Position numbers and translations under genes: made by a program
Shown: in pieces, positions 1-8,475 of the stretch
How positions within the stretch are numbered: position 1 is the first letter of the stretch
Layout of the letters: the number at the start of each line of letters is the position of its first letter
The notes under the pieces: model-generated
Database searches by the model: none
What the model saw: the letters and a program-made list of their open reading frames with translations, nothing else
What the model was told of the DNA's origin: nothing
DNA from: Candidatus Mediterraneibacter colneyensis
Lineage (GTDB): Bacteria > Bacillota > Clostridia > Lachnospirales > Lachnospiraceae
DNA: 29,924 nucleotides
Assembly: GCA_019114745.1 (NCBI GenBank)
Contig: DXEY01000074.1
Coordinates: forward strand, 1-29,924
Reading direction: 5' to 3'

Positions 1-38
1 ATATGAGGCATGTCTTCCCGGCTCATTAGGAGGAAAAA

Positions 39-932
39 ATGAAATCAAAAGCATGGACTGAAAAATTCATGCAGGGAGTGTTTTTCGTTGCCGCATGCGC
101 GTCCGTGCTGGCGGTTGCACTCATTTGCATCTTCCTGTTTGCAAATGGCATCCCTGCGATGAGAGAAATCGGATTTATCAAATTCATAACAGGTGAGATC
201 TGGCGTCCGAACAGCGAGCAGTTCGGTATCCTTCCGATGATCGTCGGAAGTTTGTACGTGACTGCGGGCGCGATCATATTCGGAGTCCCGATCGGTATCC
301 TGACTTCTGTATTTATGGCAATGTACTGCCCGAAGCAGATCTACAAACCGCTGAAAGCGGCGACGGAGCTGCTCGCAGGAATCCCGTCGGTTATCTACGG
401 TTTCTTTGGACTGGTAGTCGTAGTGCCGCTGATACGCGAATTTGGTACTGCCCTGTACAAAGCAAATCTGGTTAGTGAACCCGGCAATGGAAACAGTATC
501 CTGACTGCCTCTCTGATCCTGGGAATGATGATCCTTCCGACCATCATCGGTACGACAGAGAGTGCGATGCGCGCAGTGCCCGCTCATTATTATGAGGGAT
601 CTCTTGCGCTGGGAGCGACGAAGGAGAGGAGTATCTTCCGTGTCATCATTCCTGCGGCGAAATCAGGCGTGGTCGCCGGGATCGTACTGGGGATCGGACG
701 TGCCATCGGAGAGACAATGGCGGTCATCATGATCATCGGAAACCAGCCGCGCCTCACAGGAAGCATCCTGGACGGAATCCGTACCCTGACCGGTAATATC
801 GTTATTGAGATGGGATATGCGACCGGGCTTCACCGCGAGGCTCTGATCGCGACGGGAGTTGTACTTTTCGTATTCATCCTCATCATCAATTTCAGCGTAG
901 CACTGTTGAAGAGGGGGGCGGATCATGAGTAA
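39..932 (+). CDS. pstC: Phosphate ABC transporter permease PstC
   Basis: This 297-residue protein is one of the two membrane subunits of the high-affinity phosphate importer PstSCAB. A hydrophobic segment lies near residues 10-35, and several more follow. The cytoplasmic coupling segment in the middle of the second half (YYEGSLALGATKERSIFRVI, about residues 185-205) contains the EGSxALGA pattern typical of Pst permeases. The length is normal for the family. AGGAGG at 28-33 lies 5 bases before the ATG and supports this start. The gene overlaps pstA by 8 bases, so the two are translationally coupled. The binding protein PstS normally precedes this gene and is presumably just left of the window. 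A Pho-type operator could not be looked for because the operon start is not visible. Confidence 0.96.
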   Translation: MKSKAWTEKFMQGVFFVAACASVLAVALICIFLFANGIPAMREIGFIKFITGEIWRPNSEQFGILPMIVGSLYVTAGAIIFGVPIGILTSVFMAMYCPKQIYKPLKAATELLAGIPSVIYGFFGLVVVVPLIREFGTALYKANLVSEPGNGNSILTASLILGMMILPTIIGTTESAMRAVPAHYYEGSLALGATKERSIFRVIIPAAKSGVVAGIVLGIGRAIGETMAVIMIIGNQPRLTGSILDGIRTLTGNIVIEMGYATGLHREALIATGVVLFVFILIINFSVALLKRGADHE

Positions 933-1797
933 TAAAATGAGCAATAAGACTACAATCGGCGATAAATTCAGGACTTACCTGAAGCATCCGGGGGCATTTA
1001 TCATGATGCTGCTTGTGATGCTGGCGGCAATCGCTACATTTGCCGTGCTGATCTTCCTGATCGCCTATATCCTTATCAACGGACTGCCGCATATAACACC
1101 GTCACTGTTTTCACTGGAATACAGCTCGGAAAACGCATCGGTCGTTCCGGCGTTTGTCAACACGATCGTTATGACACTGCTGTCGCTGCTGATCGCAGTT
1201 CCGTTTGGAATCTTCTCTGCGATCTTCCTTGTAGAATATGCGAAGCGCGGGAATAAGTTCATAGAGGTCATACGGCTGACCACCGAGACGCTTTCAGGTA
1301 TTCCTTCTATCGTATACGGCCTGTTCGGTATGCTGTTCTTTGTAAACGCACTTGGATGGGGATTCTCACTGCTGGCAGGTGCTTTCACGATGGCGATCAT
1401 GATCCTTCCGCTGATCATGAGGACGACAGAGGAAGCATTGAAAGCCGTACCCGATTCCTACCGTGAAGGCAGCTTCGGGCTGGGAGCAGGAAAACTGCGC
1501 ACCGTATTCCGCATCGTACTTCCGTCTGCGATCCCCGGCGTCCTTGCCGGAGTGATCCTTGCGATCGGACGTATTGTCGGCGAGACGGCTGCCCTGATGT
1601 ACACATCAGGAACAGTTGCCCAGATACCGGACAGCATTATGGGGTCGGGTCGTACCCTGGCGCTCCACATGTATGTCCTCTCAAGTGAAGGGCTTTACAT
1701 GGATCAGTCATATGCAACAGCAGTTATCCTGCTCGTATTAGTAGTAGGTATCAACGCGCTGTCAAGCGTGATCGCCAGAAAACTTACGAAAGCATAA
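925..1797 (+). CDS. pstA: Phosphate ABC transporter permease PstA
   Basis: This 290-residue protein is the second membrane subunit of the phosphate importer. It has a TM segment near residues 25-50, further hydrophobic stretches, and the coupling-helix segment SYREGSFGLGAGKLRTVFRI around residues 175-195, paralogous to that of PstC. It begins inside the last codons of pstC, with a GAGGGGGG ribosome binding site at 911-918. A second in-frame ATG at 937 repeats the same Met-Ser-Asn-Lys start and is a possible alternative. The coding strand continues toward pstB after a 74-base gap that holds a small hairpin but no terminator, so one transcript is likely. Confidence 0.96.
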   Translation: MSNKMSNKTTIGDKFRTYLKHPGAFIMMLLVMLAAIATFAVLIFLIAYILINGLPHITPSLFSLEYSSENASVVPAFVNTIVMTLLSLLIAVPFGIFSAIFLVEYAKRGNKFIEVIRLTTETLSGIPSIVYGLFGMLFFVNALGWGFSLLAGAFTMAIMILPLIMRTTEEALKAVPDSYREGSFGLGAGKLRTVFRIVLPSAIPGVLAGVILAIGRIVGETAALMYTSGTVAQIPDSIMGSGRTLALHMYVLSSEGLYMDQSYATAVILLVLVVGINALSSVIARKLTKA

Positions 1798-1817
1798 ATG
1801 TGAAAAAAGTGTGAAAC

Positions 1818-1850
1818 GGGACGGGGTGAAATCGGGTTTTACTACGTCCC
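1818..1850 (+). other. Small hairpin between pstA and pstB
   Basis: GGGACG (1818-1823) and CGTCCC (1845-1850) are complementary around a 21-base loop. No T-run follows, so this is not a convincing terminator. It may be an mRNA stability or processing element, or chance. Confidence 0.3.
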
Positions 1851-1871
1851 CAATCAAGAAAGGGTAAGGAA

Positions 1872-2621
1872 ATGTCAAAGATAAGTATCAAGAATCTTGA
1901 TTTATATTATGGAGATTTTAAAGCTCTCAAAGATGTAAATCTTGAGATCGAAGCTAATAAGATCACCGCTTTTATCGGACCTTCCGGCTGCGGTAAATCC
2001 ACTCTCTTAAAATCCATCAACAGGATGAACGACCTGGTGGAAGGATGCCGCATCGACGGTACGATCGAGCTTGACGGAGAGAATATCTTCAAAGGGATGG
2101 ATGTGAATATGTTAAGGAAGCGCGTAGGAATGGTATTTCAAAAGCCGAATCCGTTCCCGATGAGCATCTATGACAACATCGCATTTGGCCCGAGGACACA
2201 TGGGATCCACTCAAAAGCAAAACTGGATGATATTGTTGAAAAGTCACTCAGAAATGCCGCGATCTGGGACGAGTGTAAAGACCGTCTTAAAACAAGCGCT
2301 CTGGGAATGTCGGGCGGACAGCAGCAGAGGCTCTGCATTGCGAGAGCACTTGCGGTAGAGCCGGAAGTCCTTCTCATGGATGAGCCAACCTCAGCTCTGG
2401 ATCCGATCTCTACGTCAAAGATCGAAGACCTTGCGATGGAGTTGAAAAAGGACTATACTATAGTCATGGTTACACATAACATGCAGCAGGCAGTGCGTGT
2501 ATCAGATAACACCGCATTTTTCCTTCTTGGAGAAGTCGTAGAATATAACGATACAGAAAAATTATTCTCAATACCGTCCGATAAGAGGACAGAAGATTAT
2601 ATCACAGGGAGGTTTGGCTAA
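1872..2621 (+). CDS. pstB: Phosphate ABC transporter ATP-binding protein PstB
   Basis: This 249-residue ATPase of the phosphate importer has all ABC motifs: Walker A GPSGCGKST (about residues 36-44), the signature MSGGQQQR (about 145), Walker B VLLMDEPTSALDP (about 167-179), and the switch histidine in MVTHNMQQA. The order and spacing match PstB closely, including the Q-loop stretch MVFQKPNPFPMSIYDNI, which is characteristic of PstB. AAGGAA upstream of the ATG serves as ribosome binding site. The gene ends 3 bases before phoU, consistent with coupled expression. Confidence 0.97.
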   Translation: MSKISIKNLDLYYGDFKALKDVNLEIEANKITAFIGPSGCGKSTLLKSINRMNDLVEGCRIDGTIELDGENIFKGMDVNMLRKRVGMVFQKPNPFPMSIYDNIAFGPRTHGIHSKAKLDDIVEKSLRNAAIWDECKDRLKTSALGMSGGQQQRLCIARALAVEPEVLLMDEPTSALDPISTSKIEDLAMELKKDYTIVMVTHNMQQAVRVSDNTAFFLLGEVVEYNDTEKLFSIPSDKRTEDYITGRFG

Positions 2622-2624
2622 GCT

Positions 2625-3293
2625 ATGCGTAATAGGTTTGATGAGCAGCTGCATTCACTTGACGAGCAGCTCACACATATGGGTGAACTCTGCGAGACTG
2701 CGATCGCAAAAGCAACACAGGCACTTAAAGACGGCAGCATCGAGCAGGCAAGGATTATTATCAAAGAAGATGAGGAAATCGACCAGATCGAAAAAGATAT
2801 CGAAAGACTGTGCTTAAAGCTTCTGCTTCAGCAGCAGCCGGTGGCGAAAGATCTGAGAAGGATTTCCGCAGCGCTTAAAATGATCACAGATATGGAGCGT
2901 ATCGGAGACCAGACTTCTGATATCGCTGAGATCATCATCTCTTCCAAAGGCGTTGCTGCTACTGATGAGATCCACGTGATCGGCACGATGGCATCTGAGG
3001 TGAGCAAGATGGTGCGCAACAGCGTGACGGCATATGTCAACAGAGATCTCGAACTTGCAAGAAGCGTTATGAAAGCGGATGACGAGATCGACCAGTATTT
3101 CGATGAAGTGCGTGATGAGATGATCGAGTTCATCAAGGATGAGAAGGGCCAGAACGGCAAGAGGATTTTCGACCTGATCATGGTGACAAAATACCTGGAG
3201 CGTATCGGAGACCATGCCACAAACATTGCCGAGTGGGTGGAATTCTCGATCACAGGCGTACACAAGGACAGTGCTGTTATTCAGGAAAGTTAA
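2625..3293 (+). CDS. phoU: Phosphate signalling protein PhoU
   Basis: This 222-residue all-helical PhoU protein links the Pst transporter to the PhoR kinase and represses phosphate-starvation signalling when phosphate is plentiful. The two PhoU repeats are visible. Each carries the metal-binding style motif: DMERIGDQTSDIAE in the first half (about residues 86-99) and YLERIGDHATNIAEW near the C-terminus. The length is standard for the family. GGGAGG near 2607-2612 precedes the start. The gene sits between pstB and the PhoB/PhoR-type pair, its usual place in Firmicutes. Confidence 0.96.
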   Translation: MRNRFDEQLHSLDEQLTHMGELCETAIAKATQALKDGSIEQARIIIKEDEEIDQIEKDIERLCLKLLLQQQPVAKDLRRISAALKMITDMERIGDQTSDIAEIIISSKGVAATDEIHVIGTMASEVSKMVRNSVTAYVNRDLELARSVMKADDEIDQYFDEVRDEMIEFIKDEKGQNGKRIFDLIMVTKYLERIGDHATNIAEWVEFSITGVHKDSAVIQES

Positions 3294-3323
3294 GGAACAA
3301 TGATGATGAAGGAGAACTGAAAG

Positions 3324-3998
3324 ATGATATATTGCGTGGAAGATGATGACAACATCCGTGAACTTGTAATATATACACTGGAGACGACCGGGCTTAAGGC
3401 CAGAGGGTTTGCAGACGGTTCTGCTTTTATGGAGGCTCTGGCGTTTGATACGCCGGAGCTTATTTTGCTTGATATTATGCTCCCCGGAGATGACGGGCTG
3501 GAGCTTCTGAAGAAACTGAAGTCCTCCCCGAAAACCAAGAGTATCCCGGTGATCATGGTGACTGCAAAAGGGTCGGAGTATGACAAAGTTGTGGGACTGG
3601 ACTCCGGGGCAGACGACTATGTGACGAAGCCTTTTGGCATGATGGAACTTGTCTCCCGCATCAAAGCTGTATTACGACGGAGCGGAAAGGTAGAAGACCG
3701 GATGGATATGGAGACATCCGGCGTACATGTGGATGTGAAGAAGCATGAGGTCACAGTGGACGGAAAAGAGGTTGCGCTGACCCTCAAAGAGTTTGAACTG
3801 CTGGAAAAACTGATGCGTAATCAGGGCATCGTCCTGACGCGTGATCAGCTTCTGACTGAGATCTGGGGGTATGATTTTGACGGCGAGACAAGGACGGTTG
3901 ACGTTCATATCCGTACCCTGAGACAGAAACTCGGAGAGAAAGGTGAGATTATTCAGACAGTGCGCGGTGTAGGATATCGCGTCGGAGGGGCTGCATGA
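3324..3998 (+). CDS. phoB: PhoB/PhoP-type response regulator (OmpR family)
   Basis: This 224-residue protein has a receiver domain (about 1-115) joined to an OmpR/PhoB winged helix (about 130-222). The acidic pocket is at Asp7-Asp9, the phospho-acceptor is Asp50 in LLDIMLPG, and the switch Thr and Lys are in MVTAKG and VTKPFG. The DNA-binding part ends with the typical TVDVHIRTLRQKLGE and VRGVGYRV segments. GGAG at about 3311-3314 is the ribosome binding site. The stop overlaps the kinase start by 4 bases (ATGA). Position after phoU argues that it controls the Pho regulon. The specific name phoB (phoP in bacilli) is assigned from context, since OmpR-family regulators look alike. Confidence 0.87.
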   Translation: MIYCVEDDDNIRELVIYTLETTGLKARGFADGSAFMEALAFDTPELILLDIMLPGDDGLELLKKLKSSPKTKSIPVIMVTAKGSEYDKVVGLDSGADDYVTKPFGMMELVSRIKAVLRRSGKVEDRMDMETSGVHVDVKKHEVTVDGKEVALTLKEFELLEKLMRNQGIVLTRDQLLTEIWGYDFDGETRTVDVHIRTLRQKLGEKGEIIQTVRGVGYRVGGAA

Positions 3999-5320
3999 GA
4001 AAACGGATACAGAGAAGTATGGTGATGGTTCTTACCGTCACTTTGCTTCTCTCTTATGTTATTTTGACGATTATCATATATAACAGAAATTTGTCTATCC
4101 TCGAATCGGAAGTCAGGCAGGAGGCAAAATATATCCAGGCTGCGATCAATATATCCGGTTCCGAGTATCTTGAGGAGATGGACGGCGTGGACTGGTCTAC
4201 CCGCGTCACCCAGATCAGCAGGAACGGAGACGTGCTCTACGATACGCGCAGGGACAGCAGCACGCTGGAGAACCACAGCGGGCGGGCGGAAGTCAGGGAA
4301 GCGCTCGCTTCCGGTGAAGGAGAGGATGTGCGTCTGTCTGATACAGTGGGGCAGGAGATGTACTATTATGCGCTGCTTCTGGATGACGGCACGGTACTGC
4401 GCGCCTCCAAGTCCATGGACGGTCTGGTCAGAACGGCTGTGGGCATGCTTCCGATCATGGCAGGCCTGGCAGTCCTCATGCTGGTCCTCGCATACTTTCT
4501 GGCAAAATGGCAGACAAAACGTCTTGTCAGACCGATCTATGAGCTGGACCTTGAGAATCCGCTGGACAACAAGACTTATCCGGAGCTGCAGCCTTTTCTT
4601 GAGGCGATGGATCGTCAGAATAAGGAGAAAGAAGCGGTTTCCAATATGAGGAAAGAGTTCTCGGCAAATGTTTCGCATGAGCTGAAGACGCCGCTCACCT
4701 CCATTTCCGGCTACGCCGAAATCATGAAGAACGGTATGGTGCGGCCGGATGATATCCAGGTATTCTCCGAACGCATTTATAAGGAGGCCCGCCGCCTGAT
4801 CACGCTTGTGGAGGATATTATCAAGCTGTCCAAATTGGACGAGGAATCGGTGGAACTGGAAAAAGAAGAAGTGGATCTGTATGATCTGAGCCGTGAGATT
4901 GTCAGCAGGCTCTCACCGCTTGCAGCACAGAAAAATATCAGAATGGAGATAACGGGCGAACCTGTCCGGTATTGGGGAATACGGCAGATTCTCGATGAAA
5001 TGGTCTACAATGTATGTGAAAATGCCGTAAAATACAATAACGCGAATGGCAGGGTATCGGTCTGGGCGGGAAATACGCTGGAAGGACCGAAAATAATGGT
5101 GACAGATACAGGGATCGGAATCCCGGAAGAGCACCATGACAGGATATTCGAGCGCTTTTACCGTGTGGACAAGAGCCATTCCAAAGAGCGCGGAGGAACC
5201 GGGCTGGGGCTGTCCATTGTCAAACACGGTGCGCTGCTCCACGGCGCGAAAGTCACAGTGGACAGTACGCCGGGGCGGGGCACGAGGATCGAGATGCAGT
5301 TCCCGAAGGCAAAGCAGTGA
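3995..5320 (+). CDS. phoR: PhoR-type sensor histidine kinase
   Basis: This 441-residue membrane kinase is the partner of the regulator at 3324-3998. TM1 is at about residues 9-29, an extracytoplasmic sensor region at about 30-143, and TM2 at about 146-171. No clear PAS domain is visible before the HisKA region, so it is simpler than E. coli PhoR. The phospho-acceptor is His228 in NVSHELKTPLTSISGY. The ATPase domain shows the N box (NVCENAVKYNN), the G1 box DTGIGIP, the F box RIFERFYRVD, and the G2 box GGTGLGLSIVKHGA. ATGA overlap gives coupled translation. It probably senses phosphate status through PstSCAB-PhoU. Confidence 0.88.
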   Translation: MRKRIQRSMVMVLTVTLLLSYVILTIIIYNRNLSILESEVRQEAKYIQAAINISGSEYLEEMDGVDWSTRVTQISRNGDVLYDTRRDSSTLENHSGRAEVREALASGEGEDVRLSDTVGQEMYYYALLLDDGTVLRASKSMDGLVRTAVGMLPIMAGLAVLMLVLAYFLAKWQTKRLVRPIYELDLENPLDNKTYPELQPFLEAMDRQNKEKEAVSNMRKEFSANVSHELKTPLTSISGYAEIMKNGMVRPDDIQVFSERIYKEARRLITLVEDIIKLSKLDEESVELEKEEVDLYDLSREIVSRLSPLAAQKNIRMEITGEPVRYWGIRQILDEMVYNVCENAVKYNNANGRVSVWAGNTLEGPKIMVTDTGIGIPEEHHDRIFERFYRVDKSHSKERGGTGLGLSIVKHGALLHGAKVTVDSTPGRGTRIEMQFPKAKQ

Positions 5321-5348
5321 TCCCCGCCGCAAAAGAATAATGCACCAT

Positions 5349-5400
5349 ATTGAAACCGGGATCCGGCTGAAATCAATGCCGGATGCCCGGTTCTTTCAAT
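5349..5400 (+). terminator. Long imperfect hairpin ending the pst-pho unit
   Basis: Inverted arms ATTGAAA-CCGGG-ATCCGGC (5349-5367) and GCCGGAT-g-CCCGG-ttc-TTTCAAT (5378-5400) can pair over 19 bp around a 10-base loop, with a G and a TTC bulge. It lies 28 bases after the kinase stop. The run of T after it is poor, so termination may be inefficient. A second CCGGGTTT copy follows at 5412-5419. Confidence 0.5.
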
Positions 5401-5434
5401 TCCGAAGGAGCCGGGTTTAAAAAAGAGATTAGTC

Positions 5435-5463
5435 TTGCTAGCCGAAAGAGGCTGTGCTATTAT
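5435..5463 (+). promoter_or_regulatory. Sigma-A-type promoter of the gntR-clpC operon
   Basis: TTGCTA (5435-5440) and TATTAT (5458-5463) are separated by exactly 17 bp. Transcription would start near 5470, about 25 bases before the gntR ATG at 5495. This rules out the longer in-frame start at 5435, which lies inside the -35. I see no obvious palindromic operator over the promoter, so autoregulation by the GntR protein is only a guess. Confidence 0.65.
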
Positions 5464-5494
5464 GTCTATAACACATCAGAGAAAGGGGATCACT

Positions 5495-5863
5495 ATGATC
5501 ATAGAAGTTGATTTTAACAGTGACGAAGCTATCTATATCCAGCTCTGTAACCAGATCATTATGGGCATTGCCACTTCAGTCATACAGGAGGGGGACTCAC
5601 TCCCGTCGGTACGCCAGCTCGCCGATACGATCGGCGTCAACATGCATACGGTAAATAAGGCGTACAGTGTGCTGAAGAGAGAAGGTTACATCAGCCTCGA
5701 CAAGAGGAGAGGGGCGGTGATCGCTCTTGATGTGGATAAACTGGAGCAGATGGAACAGATGCGGCGCGAACTGAGGATCGTGCTGGCAAGGGGCCGCTGC
5801 AAAAATATCTCGCGCCGGGAAGTGCATGACCTGGTAGATGAGATATTTGACGATTACGAATAA
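5495..5863 (+). CDS. Short GntR-family transcriptional regulator (YtrA-like)
   Basis: This is a 122-residue winged-helix repressor. The GntR DNA-binding domain occupies most of it: AIYIQLCNQIIMGIA, then LPSVRQLADTIGVNMHTVNK (recognition region, about residues 37-56), then the wing REGYISLDKRRGAV. Only about 45 mostly helical residues follow, so there is no effector-binding domain. That is the short YtrA-type architecture, in which the tail is used for dimerization. The ATG at 5495 has GAAAGGGG at 5481-5488 and lies downstream of the promoter. It ends 12 bases before clpC and is surely co-transcribed with it. In many Firmicutes clpC is preceded by the heat-shock repressor CtsR; here a GntR protein has that place. 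Confidence 0.85.
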   Translation: MIIEVDFNSDEAIYIQLCNQIIMGIATSVIQEGDSLPSVRQLADTIGVNMHTVNKAYSVLKREGYISLDKRRGAVIALDVDKLEQMEQMRRELRIVLARGRCKNISRREVHDLVDEIFDDYE

Positions 5864-5875
5864 CAGGAGGGTTTT

Positions 5876-8311
5876 ATGCATACAGGATTCACACAACAGG
5901 CGGAAAACGCGATCCGCTATGCTGCGAGAAAAGCGCGGGAGATGAAGCATCCGTATATCGGGACGGAACATCTGCTTCTGGGGCTCAGGCAGGAATATAC
6001 AGGAGTCGCAGGCCAGGTTCTGGCTCAGAACGGAGTGGAGGAAGAAAAGGTACTCCGTCTCATGGATGAACTGATCGTGCCGGGAGAGGATGTGTTCGCG
6101 GCAGGAAGACCGGAGGAGAGCCCGCGGTATCGTGACATTCTCGAAGAAAGTGAGAAGGAGGCGCGCAGGCTGCACGCAGAGAAGGCAGGGACTGAGCACC
6201 TGCTCCTTGCAATGATACGCGATGTGGACTGCGTGGCGGCAAGAATCCTGATCACACTGAATGTCAGTCTCCAGAAGATTTTTCAGGATATTATGAATGC
6301 GGCGGGGATGGATCCGAAGGAATATCAGGAAGAGATTCAGGAGGATGGGAGAAATCCTCATTCTATGACAGACCAGTTCTGCACAGATATGACTGCGCGT
6401 GCAGAAGAGGGCAGGCTGGATCCGGTGATCGGAAGAGAGAAAGAAATGTACCGTCTCATGCAGGTACTGAGCCGCAGGACTAAGAACAACCCGTGCCTGA
6501 TCGGGGAACCGGGCGTGGGCAAGACGGCGATCATCGAAGGCCTGGCACAGAGGATCGCGTCCGGCGTCGTACCGGAGAAAATGAAAGACAGGCGGATCTA
6601 TACTCTTGATCTTCCGGGGCTGATCGCAGGGTCAAAGTACCGCGGAGAGTTTGAGGAACGGATGAAAGGGCTGATCGCTGAAGTAGAATCCAGCGGGAAC
6701 GTGATCCTGTTTCTTGATGAGATCCACACGATGATCGGGGCAGGAGGCGCGGAAGGCGCGATCGATGCGTCCAGCATACTTAAGCCGTCCCTCGCGCGGG
6801 GCGAAATGCAGTTGATCGGCGCGACAACGATCACTGAATACCGGAAATACATCGAAAAGGACGCAGCGCTTGAACGGCGGTTCCAGCCGGTATCTGTTGA
6901 AGAGCCTGCGGCGGATCAATGCGTGGACATCCTCAGAGGGCTGAAGGAAAAGTACGAGTCGCACCATAAAGTATCAATAGAGGAGAGTGCGCTTGACGCG
7001 GCGGTGCAGTTGTCCGCGCGGTATATCACAGACCGCAATCTCCCGGATAAAGCTATCGACGTGCTGGATGAAGCGTGCTCGAAAGTGAGCCTGAGGGGAT
7101 ACAGAGTACCCGACAATCTGACAGCGCTCGAGGAGACTCTTAAAGAACTCGGGGTACAGAAGGAAGAGAGCATCCGGAACGGTGATTTTACCGAGGCGTC
7201 TCTGATCCAGAAAGAGCAGGAACAGGCGGAATCAAGGCTGCTGGCTCTGAAGAAACGGTTTGAGAAAAGGAGCGCATCCCGTCATCCGTCTGTGACGGAA
7301 GATGATATCGCAGAGGTGGTATCCGACTGGACAAAAGTGCCGGTACAGAAACTGACGGAGAGCGATGCGGAGCGCCTGAAAAAACTGGAGAGTATTCTTC
7401 ATAAACGTGTCATCGGACAGGATGAGGCAGTGAGCGCTGTGGCAAGAGCGGTCAAGAGAGGGCGGACAGGGCTGAAAGACCCGAAGCGTCCGGTGGGATC
7501 CTTTCTGTTCCTGGGACCTACCGGGGTGGGTAAAACGGAACTGTCCAAGGCGCTGGCAGAGGCGCTGTTCGGCGATGAAAGCGCTATGATCCGGGTAGAT
7601 ATGTCGGAGTATATGGAGAAACATTCTGTTGCGAAAATGATCGGCTCCCCTCCGGGATATGTGGGACATGAGGAAGGCGGACAACTCAGCGACCAGGTGC
7701 GGACGCATCCATATTCTGTCGTGCTGTTTGATGAGATCGAGAAGGCACATCCCGATGTGTTCAACATACTCCTGCAGGTGCTCGACGACGGACACATCAC
7801 CGATTCCCAGGGAAGGAAAGTGGACTTCTCCAATACGGTGATCATCATGACATCCAACGCCGGAGCCAAGGCGATCATCGAGCCGAAGAAGCTGGGATTT
7901 TCCGCAAAAGAAGACCCGGCGGGAGACTATAAGCGGATGAAGCAGAATGTGATGGATGAGGTAAAGATGATCTTCCGTCCGGAATTTCTGAACAGGATTG
8001 ACGAGACGATCGTATTCCATGCTCTTGATAAAAGCCATATGAAGAAGATCGTCACCCTGCTCTGCCGTGACCTGACAAAGAGACTGTCTGATCAGATGGG
8101 GATCCGGCTGACATTAAGAGAGTCCGCGAAGAATCTCATCGCAGAGAAAGGGACGGACACTAAATACGGCGCAAGACCGCTTCGCCGGGCGCTCCAGACA
8201 GAGCTTGAAGATAAACTTGCCGACGCGGTATTAAACGGGGAAGTCAAACGGGGCGACCATGTAGAGGCAGGCGCATTTAAGAAAGAGATCCGCTTTATTG
8301 TGAAGGAGTGA
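5876..8311 (+). CDS. clpC: ATP-dependent Clp protease ATP-binding subunit ClpC
   Basis: This 811-residue AAA+ unfoldase would feed substrates to ClpP. Visible parts in order are an N-terminal Clp repeat domain (about 1-145), AAA1 with Walker A GEPGVGKT at 210-217 and Walker B VILFLDEIHT, a middle region (about 420-466) with a UVR-like coiled segment characteristic of ClpC, AAA2 with Walker A GPTGVGKT at 547-554, and a C-terminal Clp domain with KYGARPLRRALQ. An LGF tripeptide at 673-675 is the likely ClpP-docking loop. AGGAGG precedes the ATG. There are no mcsA or mcsB neighbours; the only operon partner is the GntR gene. The length is normal and the frame is intact. Confidence 0.95.
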   Translation: MHTGFTQQAENAIRYAARKAREMKHPYIGTEHLLLGLRQEYTGVAGQVLAQNGVEEEKVLRLMDELIVPGEDVFAAGRPEESPRYRDILEESEKEARRLHAEKAGTEHLLLAMIRDVDCVAARILITLNVSLQKIFQDIMNAAGMDPKEYQEEIQEDGRNPHSMTDQFCTDMTARAEEGRLDPVIGREKEMYRLMQVLSRRTKNNPCLIGEPGVGKTAIIEGLAQRIASGVVPEKMKDRRIYTLDLPGLIAGSKYRGEFEERMKGLIAEVESSGNVILFLDEIHTMIGAGGAEGAIDASSILKPSLARGEMQLIGATTITEYRKYIEKDAALERRFQPVSVEEPAADQCVDILRGLKEKYESHHKVSIEESALDAAVQLSARYITDRNLPDKAIDVLDEACSKVSLRGYRVPDNLTALEETLKELGVQKEESIRNGDFTEASLIQKEQEQAESRLLALKKRFEKRSASRHPSVTEDDIAEVVSDWTKVPVQKLTESDAERLKKLESILHKRVIGQDEAVSAVARAVKRGRTGLKDPKRPVGSFLFLGPTGVGKTELSKALAEALFGDESAMIRVDMSEYMEKHSVAKMIGSPPGYVGHEEGGQLSDQVRTHPYSVVLFDEIEKAHPDVFNILLQVLDDGHITDSQGRKVDFSNTVIIMTSNAGAKAIIEPKKLGFSAKEDPAGDYKRMKQNVMDEVKMIFRPEFLNRIDETIVFHALDKSHMKKIVTLLCRDLTKRLSDQMGIRLTLRESAKNLIAEKGTDTKYGARPLRRALQTELEDKLADAVLNGEVKRGDHVEAGAFKKEIRFIVKE

Positions 8312-8318
8312 ATTTCCC

Positions 8319-8338
8319 TCCGCTGAAAATTTCGCGGA
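8319..8338 (+). other. Hairpin just after clpC
   Basis: TCCGC (8319-8323) pairs with GCGGA (8334-8338), and the stem can extend by GAA/TTC after a bulged T. No T-run follows, so I do not call it a terminator. A wider inexact symmetry, AATTTCC (8311-8317) against GGAAAATT (8348-8355), surrounds it. Confidence 0.3.
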
Positions 8339-8346
8339 TCTATCGG

Positions 8347-8375
8347 TGGAAAATTGGCGTGGATTATATTATAAT
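8347..8375 (+). promoter_or_regulatory. Candidate promoter downstream of clpC
   Basis: TGGAAA (8347-8352) and a perfect TATAAT (8370-8375) are 17 bp apart. A second perfect TATAAT lies at 8435-8440, but I cannot see a good -35 for it. Either could drive the 137-residue protein gene at 8476. The second would give a leader of about 29 bases that keeps the AGGAGG at 8460-8465. Confidence 0.4.
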
Positions 8376-8425
8376 GATGCCAGGGTTGTGGGAGTGCGCA
8401 GCACGAAACAATCCGTAGGCATCAT
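8374..8425 (+). other. Nested hairpin between two TATAAT boxes
   Basis: ATGATGCC (8374-8381) is perfectly complementary to GGCATCAT (8418-8425). Inside it GTTGT can pair with ACAAT, and GTGC with GCAC around a GCA loop, giving a 52-base nested stem. The outer arm overlaps the last bases of the first TATAAT, so RNA made from that promoter would lack the left arm. The palindrome may act as DNA (an operator) or in read-through RNA from clpC. Confidence 0.4.
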
Positions 8426-8475
8426 GGCAGAGGCTATAATAGCGATATCACAAATACCTAGGAGGAAATTTTGAA

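Noticed and set aside
3953..4678. 241-residue minus-strand frame opposite the PhoR-type kinase
   Set aside because: It is a shadow of the kinase gene with a His/Arg/Gln-rich composition and no recognisable domain. The same applies to the other long minus-strand frames opposite clpC, radA and the regulators.
5435..5494. Longer gntR start at 5435 (TTG) or at 5462
   Set aside because: The TTG is the -35 hexamer and 5462 is within the -10; both precede the expected transcript start near 5470. The ATG at 5495 has a good ribosome binding site.
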